A stretch of DNA of 64,000 nucleotides, taken from positions 1,116,001-1,180,000 of the forward strand of contig CP082230.1 in the NCBI GenBank assembly GCA_019856515.1, read 5' to 3'. The notes under the pieces are model-generated. The model had not been told where the DNA came from and did no database searches. It saw only the letters and a list, made by a program, of their open reading frames with translations. A program made the translations under genes and the position numbers. This stretch comes from Prolixibacteraceae bacterium (lineage in GTDB: Bacteria > Bacteroidota > Bacteroidia > Bacteroidales > Prolixibacteraceae). Below are positions 47,603 through 56,600 of the stretch, one piece after another. The stretch's first letter is position 1. Every line of letters starts with the position of its first letter.

Positions 47603-47632
47603 AAGGGTAGAGTGCATATGCTCCCTACCCTT
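47603..47632. terminator. Bidirectional hairpin between two glycosidase genes
   Basis: Stem AAGGGTAG / CTACCCTT encloses a small inner palindrome GCATATGC, between convergent genes. Only short T-tracts are seen. Confidence 0.65.
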
Positions 47633-47648
47633 ATCAGACATTTAACTA

Positions 47649-50054
47649 CTAAAGTATTGATGTCGTTTCTCCTTTTCTTAAAGATAATGTTTTGTTTTCA
47701 CCATTGAATACAAAAGTAACGTCTCTATTTATCTTAGATGTTCCTTTTAACAATGTAACTTTCCCATCTTTCCAAGACATGTCAATAGTAATACCTCCTC
47801 TTGCACATATCCCTTTTACAGTACCACAACTCCACGCTTTAGGCAATGAAGGGAGTAGTGTGATTTGTTCATTGTTAGATTGCATTAGCATTTCAATCAC
47901 TCCAGCTGCACCACCAAAATTCCCATCAATCTGAAAAGGTGGATGAGCATCAAGTAGATTAGGGTAAGTTCCCCCTTTATTTTTACTTCCAGGTTCGGTA
48001 TATCTCAATAGTTCTCGATACATCTTATAAGCCCTCTCACCATCATGTAAACGTGCCCACAAGTTAAACCTCCATCCTTTGGACCAACCTGTTGTCTCAT
48101 CTCCTTTAATCTCCAATGCTTTTGCACATGCTTTTGCTATTTCTGGAGATTCATCCACTGTTATATGATTCCCTGGAAACAAGCCATATAAATGTGACTG
48201 GTGTCGGTGAAGTGGATTCTTGTCCTTCCAATCATGATACCACTCTTGAAGACTTCCATCTTGTCCAATCTGATATGGGTACATATTCTCTAAAACAGAG
48301 GTGATACAATCTTGAAATTCTTTATCAATACCTAATGTACGAGCAGCTTCTCTAGTTTGAATTAAGCACTCTCGGATAATTGCTAAATCTGCTGTAGCTC
48401 CATACAGAGTAGCACCAACAAATCCTTTATCAGTAACAAAAACATTCTCTGGAGAGGTAGAAGGTGATGTAATCCAATTTCCATTTTTATCCTTGACCAT
48501 CCATTTTAAACAGAATAGGGCAGATCCTTTAAGTAATGGATATGCATCCTTCCTTAAATATTCCAAGTTCTGTGTATACTCAAAGTGGTTCCATAAATGA
48601 GTAGCTAACCACGGGCCACTCATATTCCAAGAAGCCCATCTTGGATCTCCTTGACCAAAACCACCAACAGCATTTGATATCGCCCAAATATCAGAATTAT
48701 GACAAGAGGTCCATCCCTCATTAATACCGTAAAAGCGCTTTGCAGTTACTTCACCACTCGAAGCAATATTTTTTATAAAAGACAACAAAGGTTGATGAAA
48801 CTCTGATAAGTTTCCACTCTCTGCCAACCAGTAGTTTTCTTGTGTATTGATATTTAAAGTATAATTACTACTCCATGGTGGTCTTATCATATGATTCCAT
48901 ATTCCCTGCAAATTAGCTGGCACCTCTGGTGTTCTTGAACTAGAAATCATGAGGTAACGCCCAAATTGAAAATATAGACTCTCAAGATTAGGATCTTCAG
49001 CACCTTTTGCATAAGCTTTTAATCTAACATCAATAGGTTCATTTGGAACGGTATTTTCACCTAAAGACAACGAAACACGATTCATATAAGAACTAAAATC
49101 ATCAATATGATTTTTTCTAATTTCACGATAACCTTTACTTTTTGCAGCCTCTAATTTCTGTATTGCATTCTCTTTATAAGGTTTTCCTTCGAGGACTGGG
49201 TCTTTATCATATCCATTAAAACTTGTTGCTATAGAAACACGAAGTTCTGCAGTGGTAGCATTTCGAACTGAAAGTGTTGTATCTTTTACATTTATTGAAC
49301 CATCACATTTATGCATATTAAGAATGGTGGCAAAATGAATACCCCTATCTGGGTCAAAACGAATCGGGTCTACCACATTCTTCCGATATGCTGGGGCAGC
49401 AAAATAAGGAGCATAACCATCAACAATTAAATCATCAGAACTAGATGTAGTTGAATATCGCAATTGACTATCAAAACGCACATCAAAATTCAGTGCTTCC
49501 TTTTCATTTGTTTTAATTCGTATTACCATCATCTGATCTGGATATGATATAAAATAGTCTCTTTGGAATTTTACTCCATCGACTTCATAGTAGACCCTTG
49601 AAATGGCATTCTCTACATTAAGATCACGATAATAGTTTTGGTAACTATTTTGATTTGGAAATTCAAGATACAATGTTCCCAGTGGAGCATAAGAAGCACT
49701 AAAATGACCTTGAAATCTCCGATTCAATTTATTTGCTTGATTATAGTCTTCATTCCTTAACATCTCTCTTATCTTCGGAATTTCCTTAAAAGCTGTAATA
49801 GTATCATACCCACTTCTAGGTTCTCCACTCCATAGAGTTGCATCATTTAGATATATCTTCTCATTAGATACTCCTCCAAAAATAGTCGCACCTATCTGAC
49901 CATTTCCGATCAACAGACTCTCTTCGAAAACGGACGCAGGCTTGTCATACCATAACGTTGACGTTGGGGATTCTTTATCAAGCTCAAAGTCACCGCTACA
50001 GCTTGACAGAATTAGAAAACACAACACTGTAAATAACATTGATTGTTTCATCAT
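47649..50054 (-). CDS. GH95 alpha-L-fucosidase (lipoprotein)
   Basis: 801 aa. Lipoprotein signal with LSSC (C19). N-terminal beta domain, then the alpha/alpha barrel with the GH95 active-site layout: N401 and N403 (LNINTQENYW), E536 (STSPENVF) and D710 (QIDGNFGG), in the same order and similar spacing as in bifidobacterial AfcA. It inverts and releases alpha-1,2-fucose or alpha-L-galactose from complex glycans, presumably in the periplasm. Single gene on the minus strand between the propeller glycosidase and GH3 genes; the 5' region (about 260 nt) is shared with the divergent GH3 gene. Confidence 0.93.
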   Translation of the reverse strand: MMKQSMLFTVLCFLILSSCSGDFELDKESPTSTLWYDKPASVFEESLLIGNGQIGATIFGGVSNEKIYLNDATLWSGEPRSGYDTITAFKEIPKIREMLRNEDYNQANKLNRRFQGHFSASYAPLGTLYLEFPNQNSYQNYYRDLNVENAISRVYYEVDGVKFQRDYFISYPDQMMVIRIKTNEKEALNFDVRFDSQLRYSTTSSSDDLIVDGYAPYFAAPAYRKNVVDPIRFDPDRGIHFATILNMHKCDGSINVKDTTLSVRNATTAELRVSIATSFNGYDKDPVLEGKPYKENAIQKLEAAKSKGYREIRKNHIDDFSSYMNRVSLSLGENTVPNEPIDVRLKAYAKGAEDPNLESLYFQFGRYLMISSSRTPEVPANLQGIWNHMIRPPWSSNYTLNINTQENYWLAESGNLSEFHQPLLSFIKNIASSGEVTAKRFYGINEGWTSCHNSDIWAISNAVGGFGQGDPRWASWNMSGPWLATHLWNHFEYTQNLEYLRKDAYPLLKGSALFCLKWMVKDKNGNWITSPSTSPENVFVTDKGFVGATLYGATADLAIIRECLIQTREAARTLGIDKEFQDCITSVLENMYPYQIGQDGSLQEWYHDWKDKNPLHRHQSHLYGLFPGNHITVDESPEIAKACAKALEIKGDETTGWSKGWRFNLWARLHDGERAYKMYRELLRYTEPGSKNKGGTYPNLLDAHPPFQIDGNFGGAAGVIEMLMQSNNEQITLLPSLPKAWSCGTVKGICARGGITIDMSWKDGKVTLLKGTSKINRDVTFVFNGENKTLSLRKGETTSIL

Positions 50055-50313
50055 ATGATTTGTTGTTTTATTAGTTAATCTAATAACAAAGTAAATAAAT
50101 TAAATCGGTTGAATCAATTATTTAACAATAAAACCGCAGACCGGTACAGACCAGCATTTTATCTTTAAGATAAGTTTACAACACATATATAGAAGGACAC
50201 ACTTTCCGTATTTTATGTCATTTTATTGCTACCTTTATTCAGACACTTCTTAACAGATGTTCAATCAGTTAAGAAGCCATCTTAACTAACAACAAACACA
50301 TAACTACACCCGT

Positions 50314-52728
50314 ATGAATCTCTCAAATCACAATCGATCAAAGCCAAAACTATGGCTAATTATCTTTTTCACCTTAATATGCCACTCATTAGGGGCACAA
50401 AACATCTATCATGAAAGGTGGATAGACTTTAACAAGAACAATACAAAAGATATTTATGAAGATCCCACTGCTACGATAGAAGATCGAATTGAAAATCTTT
50501 TATCTCAAATGACTATTGATGAAAAAACTTGCCAAATGGTTACTCTATACGGCTATGGTAGAGTTGCCAAGGACGAACTCCCGACAAAGCAATGGATGAA
50601 TAAACTATGGAAGGATGGGCTAGGAAATATCGATGAAGCATCCAATGGGGTTTACCCAAAAGCAAAATACAAATATCCATATAATAAGCATGTTTGGGCT
50701 TTAAATGAGATCCAAAAATTTTTTATCGAGAAAACGCGTTTAGGTATACCTGTAGAATTCACTAATGAAGGAATTAGAGGACTAAACCACTATAAATCGA
50801 CCTCTTTCCCTGCTCAAATAGGAATGGGATGCACTTGGAATAAATCCTTGATGAATCAGATCGGAAAATGTATCGGACAAGAAGGATTTGCACTTGGTTA
50901 CCACAACATATATTCTCCAGTTTTAGATGTGGCAAGAGATCAACGCTGGGGAAGAATCGTTGAAAGTTTCGGAGAAGATCCATTTTTAGTTTCTCAATAT
51001 GGAGTTGAGATTGTAACAGGAATACAATCTCAAGGAGTGTCCTCAACACTTAAACACTTTGCAGTCTATTCAGCCCCTAAAGGAGCAAGAGATGGACATG
51101 TTCGACTAGATCCACACATTACAGTTAGAGAACTCCACAATATCTATTTATATCCATTTAAACAGGCAATTAAAAAAGGACATGCTAGAGGCATTATGAG
51201 TTCTTATAATGATTATGATGGTGTCCCGATTACTGGCAGTTACTATTTCTTGACGGAGCTTTTACGAAATCAATATGGTTTTGATGGTTATGTTGTTTCT
51301 GATAGTGATGCTGTAGCTTGGCTTCACAGTAAACATCGTGTCGCCACATCATATAAAGATGCTGTTTATCAATCTGTCATGGCTGGATTAAACATTAGAA
51401 CTACATTTAATGACCCTATGAACTTTGTTCTACCTCTTAGAGAACTAATCAATGAGAAAAAAATTCCAATTACAATCATTGACAATAGGATTAGAGACAT
51501 ACTAAGAGTCAAATTCAAAGAAGGTTTATTTGATTCTCCATTAAGAGATCCTAAAAAAGTCAATCGTATAGTTCGTAGTGATAAGCATATCGATCTATCA
51601 AAACAAGCAAGTAAAGAATCACTTGTATTGTTAAAGAACAGAGATAATTTGCTTCCTCTTGATATTTCAAAGTATAAGAATATCCTTGTTGTGGGCCCAA
51701 CAGCTCAGAGTAAAAGTAGCTCTATAAGTCGCTATGGTGCATTAGGTATAGATGTTATTACTGGATACAGAGGAATTAAGTCTGCATTTAGAGATAAAGC
51801 CACCGTTGACTATGCCAAAGGAAGTGAGCTCTATGGAGAGAAATGGCCTGACTCGGAAGTCTACAATACACCAATGACAAATAGTGAAGAAGAATTAATT
51901 AAACAAGCCATCACAAAAGCACAAAAATCTGATATCATCATTGCTTTTATGGGAGAAGATGAAACGATGGTCGGAGAAAATCTAACAAGAACAAATCTAG
52001 ATCTTCCAGCAAGTCAGAAAAGACTCCTGATGGCACTAAAGAAATGTGGAAAACCGATCATTATGGTGCTTATTAATGGACGCCCATTATCAATCAATTA
52101 TGCATCTAGGGAGATGGATGCCATTATTTGTGCATGGTTTCCTGGAGAATTTGGAGGGGAAGCTATTGCTGATGTCATCACTGGACAATACAACCCCGCA
52201 GGGCGACTTTCTACAACTTGGTTGAGATCCGTAGGTCAGATTCCATTTAATTTTCCTTACAAACCAAGCTCACAATTAGGACAAGCACAAAGTGGCCCTA
52301 ATGGCACTGGAGACAGTCGTGTCGTTACATCTCTGTACCCATTTGGTTATGGACTATCATACTCCAATTTCCAATATAATAAGCTTCAGATTAATAATAA
52401 TCTAAATACCCCAAACCCGAATTTACAAATCAGTTTTCTAGTCACGAATATCAGTAATATTGATGGTGATGAAGTTCCTCAGCTCTACATTCAAGACGAA
52501 TATAGCAGCGTTACAACCTATGCATGGCAATTAAGAGGTTTTGACCGTATTCACATTAAAGCAGGACAATCAAAGAGAATCGTCTTTAATATTACACTAG
52601 ATGACTTAGAACTACTAAATAGAAATATGAAACAAGTAGTTGAGCCTGGCACATTTAAATTAGCTATTGGAACATCTTCTAAAGACATAAGGTTAGAAGG
52701 ACAATTCTCCATCTCTGACAATAAATAG
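50314..52728 (+). CDS. GH3 beta-glycosidase (beta-glucosidase/xylosidase type)
   Basis: 804 aa, signal peptide about 1-28. The GH3 barrel domain (about 60-370) has KHFAVYS and the nucleophile region GYVVSDSDAV (D330), followed by the alpha/beta sandwich (about 405-640; GEDETMVGENLTRTNLDLP holds the likely acid/base) and a fibronectin-III C-terminal domain (about 690-800). It removes terminal beta-linked sugars by retention. The start of GH92 lies 7 nt after its stop, so both are one operon. Exact sugar not readable. Confidence 0.94.
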   Translation: MNLSNHNRSKPKLWLIIFFTLICHSLGAQNIYHERWIDFNKNNTKDIYEDPTATIEDRIENLLSQMTIDEKTCQMVTLYGYGRVAKDELPTKQWMNKLWKDGLGNIDEASNGVYPKAKYKYPYNKHVWALNEIQKFFIEKTRLGIPVEFTNEGIRGLNHYKSTSFPAQIGMGCTWNKSLMNQIGKCIGQEGFALGYHNIYSPVLDVARDQRWGRIVESFGEDPFLVSQYGVEIVTGIQSQGVSSTLKHFAVYSAPKGARDGHVRLDPHITVRELHNIYLYPFKQAIKKGHARGIMSSYNDYDGVPITGSYYFLTELLRNQYGFDGYVVSDSDAVAWLHSKHRVATSYKDAVYQSVMAGLNIRTTFNDPMNFVLPLRELINEKKIPITIIDNRIRDILRVKFKEGLFDSPLRDPKKVNRIVRSDKHIDLSKQASKESLVLLKNRDNLLPLDISKYKNILVVGPTAQSKSSSISRYGALGIDVITGYRGIKSAFRDKATVDYAKGSELYGEKWPDSEVYNTPMTNSEEELIKQAITKAQKSDIIIAFMGEDETMVGENLTRTNLDLPASQKRLLMALKKCGKPIIMVLINGRPLSINYASREMDAIICAWFPGEFGGEAIADVITGQYNPAGRLSTTWLRSVGQIPFNFPYKPSSQLGQAQSGPNGTGDSRVVTSLYPFGYGLSYSNFQYNKLQINNNLNTPNPNLQISFLVTNISNIDGDEVPQLYIQDEYSSVTTYAWQLRGFDRIHIKAGQSKRIVFNITLDDLELLNRNMKQVVEPGTFKLAIGTSSKDIRLEGQFSISDNK

Positions 52729-52735
52729 ACACTCT

Positions 52736-54979
52736 ATGAAAAATCTTCTTTTACTCATCATGATTTCATATTTGTGGACCTCATGTAACACAAAGACATC
52801 GATTTCAGCACGTCATTCACTCACAAGCTATGTAGATCCATTCATTGGCACTGGTGGACATGGACATACATTTCCTGGAGCAACAACCCCATTTGGAATG
52901 GTACAATTGAGCCCAGACACACATCTTGACGGATGGGAGGCAAGTTCTGGATACCATTATCAAGATTCAATAATCTATGGTTTTAGTCATACACATTTGA
53001 GTGGGACGGGAATTGGGGATTTAGGAGATATTTCAATCCTCCCCTTCTCTGTCGCATGGAATGACTCAATTTATGGAGCTTTTGATAAATCATCAGAGAA
53101 GGCATCTCCTGGATTCTACGAGGTATACCTAAAAAACAACGAGGTCCTTGCGAAGCTAACAGCAACACCTAGAGTCGGCATACATCGTTATGAATACAAA
53201 AACCCTTCACAACGTAAGATATTGATTAATTTAGAGCATACACTACAACAAAATTGGGGTCATACACCCATGAACAGTAGGCTTTCAATTATAGATAACA
53301 AAACAATCGAAGGTATAAAAAGAACCACAGGATGGGCATATAAACATCAAGTGGCATTTAGGATGGAATTCAGTGAGCCATTTAATAAATCTACATTTCA
53401 TCAAAAGAAAGGAAAAAATAATACGAAAGATGCATACGGAAAGGATATCTCTCTAGAACTTAAATTCCCAAAAACAAACAAACCATTAATCATCAAAGTT
53501 GCAATATCTCCAGTGGACACAGAGGGCGCTAAAATTAATATGAAAAGGGAAGCAACTTCTTGGGATTTTGAACAATTTGCTGAAAATGCAGATAAATTAT
53601 GGGAAGAAAAGTTGTCTTCCATTGTCATCGGAACAGAAGATACCACCTTAAAGAAAGTCTTTTACACCTCTCTCTACCACTGTATGATTGCACCATACAC
53701 ATACCAAGATGTGGATGGGAGATTCCTAGATATGCGTAGAAAGACTAAACGAGCAACACCAAACCAGGTTAATTACAGCGTGTACTCTTTATGGGATACA
53801 TTCAGAGCACTTCACCCTTTATTAACTATTATTGAACCAAATATGAGTACGGAATTTGCGTCTAACCTTATGCGTAAAGCATCAGAGGGTGGAATTCTAC
53901 CCAAGTGGCCACTAGCTTCAAATTATACTGGAACAATGGTCGGTTATCCTGCGGTCTCAGTACTTGCGGATGTCCTCACAAAGAATCTCTATAAAGGGGA
54001 TAAGAATCGTCTATTAGATGCTACCGTTTTAGCATCCACTTATCATCCGGAACTACTAGATTCAATTCAAGAACCAAGAGCAAGCCGACTCATGACGAAA
54101 CATATTTACTTTAAAGAAAGAACAGGAATCATCCCATCTGATTCGATATCAAAATCTGTATCCAATGGACTTGAAATGGCATACTATGATTGGTGTATAT
54201 ATAAAATTGCAGAAGAGGTTGGCAAACAGGATATCGCCAAGTCATATGCAATTAAAGCAGACTATTATAAGAATTATTTTGATCCACAAACTGGCTTTAT
54301 GAGAGGAAAACTAGGTAATGGTAAGTGGAAAACACCATTTAATCCCAAATACTCTTCTCATGAAAATAGTGATTATACAGAGGGAAATGCATACCAATGG
54401 AGTTTTCTAGCCCCACATGATCCAATTGGACTAGTTGCAATATATGGTGGGAAGGATATATTTGAATCTAAATTGGACTCTTTGTTTCATACTAGCTCAG
54501 AAATCATTGGAGAAAAAGCTTCTGGTGATATCACGGGACTTATTGGTCAATATGCTCATGGTAATGAACCAAGTCATCACATTGCCTATCTATATAATTG
54601 GACCAATAGTCCTTATAAAACACAGGAGATGCTAGATAGTATCATGAGTAGATTTTACAACGCTACTCCCAATGGAATTGTAGGGAATGAAGACTGTGGA
54701 CAGATGTCTGCTTGGTTTGTTCTCAACTCACTTGGATTCTATCAATTTTGTCCTGGGAAACCGATTTATCTTCTAGGACGACCACTTTTTGATGATGCAA
54801 AGATTAGAACAGGAGGCAAATATTTCACAATCGTTGTACATCATAATTCAAAACGAAATAAGTATATTCAGAAAGTTTTACTTAATGGAAAACTTCTGCA
54901 AGAAAGATGTTTCAAACACAAAGAATTAGTTAAAGGAGGCAAAATAGAATTATTCATGGGACCGAATAAGAAGTCTTAA
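52736..54979 (+). CDS. GH92 alpha-mannosidase (lipoprotein)
   Basis: 747 aa. Lipobox LWTSC (C17). The N-terminal domain starts with the family hallmark SYVDPFIGTGGHGHTFPGAT and GFSHTHLSGTG; the catalytic domain contains GNEDCGQMSAWFVLNSLGFY, the usual GH92 end block. GH92 enzymes are Ca2+-dependent exo-alpha-mannosidases that trim N-glycans or mannan. Second gene of the GH3-GH92 operon. No terminator directly follows; a long-range inverted repeat lies at 55020-55098. Confidence 0.95.
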   Translation: MKNLLLLIMISYLWTSCNTKTSISARHSLTSYVDPFIGTGGHGHTFPGATTPFGMVQLSPDTHLDGWEASSGYHYQDSIIYGFSHTHLSGTGIGDLGDISILPFSVAWNDSIYGAFDKSSEKASPGFYEVYLKNNEVLAKLTATPRVGIHRYEYKNPSQRKILINLEHTLQQNWGHTPMNSRLSIIDNKTIEGIKRTTGWAYKHQVAFRMEFSEPFNKSTFHQKKGKNNTKDAYGKDISLELKFPKTNKPLIIKVAISPVDTEGAKINMKREATSWDFEQFAENADKLWEEKLSSIVIGTEDTTLKKVFYTSLYHCMIAPYTYQDVDGRFLDMRRKTKRATPNQVNYSVYSLWDTFRALHPLLTIIEPNMSTEFASNLMRKASEGGILPKWPLASNYTGTMVGYPAVSVLADVLTKNLYKGDKNRLLDATVLASTYHPELLDSIQEPRASRLMTKHIYFKERTGIIPSDSISKSVSNGLEMAYYDWCIYKIAEEVGKQDIAKSYAIKADYYKNYFDPQTGFMRGKLGNGKWKTPFNPKYSSHENSDYTEGNAYQWSFLAPHDPIGLVAIYGGKDIFESKLDSLFHTSSEIIGEKASGDITGLIGQYAHGNEPSHHIAYLYNWTNSPYKTQEMLDSIMSRFYNATPNGIVGNEDCGQMSAWFVLNSLGFYQFCPGKPIYLLGRPLFDDAKIRTGGKYFTIVVHHNSKRNKYIQKVLLNGKLLQERCFKHKELVKGGKIELFMGPNKKS

Positions 54980-55533
54980 TTAGGGTATTGTCCACATGAT
55001 AAGTTTAACCTAATGATGAGTAGAGGTAGCAACATAAAAAAAGATTCCCCCAAACCTTAAATATTACTTCTTAGCTATATATCATGTGCTACCTCTACAA
55101 TACGATAAATTTACTATCTGACAAATAAACGACATTCTTGTTGTATTTTACAAATCATGATACCTGTTTTTTCTATAGAATTCATCTATTTTATACAAAA
55201 ATCGCTAAAAAGACTTTTTTTATAGAAAAACAAAACATTTCATAAAACAAGACCATGTCAATAAATATTATTGTCATCCAAATATTATCTCAGCAACAAT
55301 AAAACCAACGATATTAAGAATTGAATAAAAACACCGAGTGGAGCTCTATAAAAATTAAACCAGAACTTAGTAGTTTCTTGCATTTTAAAACGAGCTGTTC
55401 ATTGTAAGAAGAACATTGCACACTATACTCAGCTGTAAACTTATCTAATCTGAGTTAACCATATTTTATGCATCTACTTTAGTCTTGAATCTTACAGGCA
55501 CTTTGCTTCAAACAAACACTATCATTTATGGCA
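54980..55533. other. 550-nt gap with a long-range inverted repeat
   Basis: No gene. GTAGAGGTAGCA (55020-55031) pairs perfectly with TGCTACCTCTAC (55087-55098) across a 55-nt loop that contains an A-tract. This could be the 3' structure of the GH3-GH92 mRNA or a small RNA. The rest is AT-rich and featureless up to the intron. Confidence 0.5.
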
Positions 55534-56547
55534 ATCGGGTAGATGGCTGGAAGATATTTAATCTTCCAGTACACCTCCCACACCACCGTACGTACGGGTC
55601 TCGTATACGGCGACTCCCTAAATCACGACTTTACTTTCTGATAATAATCACTTAGCGTAATATAGCCTGCCTTCTCCAAATTCTTATTCGTTATAGTCGT
55701 TTGTAGAATTGGACTCTTTGAAATGAAATGCGCCAATACTTTTTCCTCGTATTAGCATATTCATACGCTTTGCTCTTCAAAACTCCGATCAAATATGCCG
55801 CATGAAATAATGATAATTCGCCATCGGGTTAACACTTACCTTTTCGTAGTTCTGTTATTAAAACTTTTCGATGAAATCTGAGATAATCTTTTAAGGATTC
55901 CACCTGCATCTCATCAACTCCATGACTCCCTTTATTTCGATAAACCTGTAAATAAGCCTTATTTAGGTTATCTGATTCTAGGACTCGTTCTAATAAATTA
56001 TCTGTTGTAATGGTCGTTTTCATAATGGCTTCAGTTATCCCATTGAAAGTGTGCGCTCTTGAGTTATTATCGAGTTCCGCTCTACCTTCACTCAAGTAGC
56101 TATCTTCCGATATTTTCTGCATTGATCCCTTCATTAGGTAACAGTCTGTATTATGAACAATTTAAGATTCAGTCCTTCCTGTAAAGTGGATACAGTACTA
56201 TGACCTCGGCTGACTTCTCACAGTTAACTTTTTGTGAATGGACAGGAAAAAAAATACACTGTATCCATCTGTGAGACCTCCCATGGTAAGGAAATTAACT
56301 TTCACTCCATCTATCCGCCACATCTACGGTATAAACTCCGTGTAGAATTCGGACTTCACTTTGTTTGGCAAGCTTATCCAGTTATATACCGCCTAATGAG
56401 ATTCGTATACCTCGGATCAGAGTTTTGCATACGGCTTCCTTCAGGTTATACCTCACGATAAGCACCCTTGCCTTCTGCTAGGTGGTTGGCTCTACAAACC
56501 TCCACTACGGACTTGCACCGATTAGTTAATTTACATGCATGGCACAC
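55534..56547 (-). mobile_element. Internally deleted group II intron, about 1.0 kb
   Basis: On the minus strand the element begins GTGTGCC (56541-56547, the 5' GUGYG consensus), contains domain I-like sequence with GGTGCAAGTCC and CCTGAAGGAAGCC, a broken intron-encoded protein (56134-55623), then a domain V-like hairpin GCCGTATACGA...CGTACGTACGGT (55582-55615) and a domain VI-like stem (CTGGAAGAT / ATCTTCCAG) ending near 55534 in CCCGAT. Normal group II introns with an ORF are about 2-2.5 kb. The 5' edge abuts the T-tract of the PL8 gene terminator, an insertion habit described for group IIC introns. Edges are my reading and may be off by a few bases. Confidence 0.8.
55623..56134 (-). pseudogene. 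Remnant of group II intron reverse transcriptase/maturase
   Basis: The first 101 codons (56134-55829) match the N-terminus of LtrA-type proteins (LLERVLESDNLNKAYLQVYRNKGSHGVDEM, cited by ends). After a stop at 55829 the same strand continues with the far C-terminus: KAYEYANTRKKYWRIS, then, after a frameshift, SPILQTTITNKNLEKAGYI...SDYYQKVKS and a stop at 55623-55625. The reverse transcriptase palm, including YADD, and the maturase core are missing: about 400 residues are deleted. The protein cannot be functional. Confidence 0.85.
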
Positions 56548-56548
56548 C

Positions 56549-56583
56549 AAAAAAAGGGAGTTGGTAAAACCAAGCTCCCTTTC
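56549..56583 (-). terminator. Terminator of the PL8-type lyase gene
   Basis: On the minus strand a stem of AAAGGGAG-TTGGT and its complement with one bulge and an AAA/TTT loop, followed by a run of seven T. It starts 18 nt after the lyase stop; the group II intron begins within two bases of its T-tract. Confidence 0.88.
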
Positions 56584-56600
56584 ATAAATATAAACACAAT

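Noticed and set aside
56234..56461. 75-codon plus-strand frame within the intron
   Set aside because: It is antisense to the domain I-like RNA of the group II intron and matches no protein.
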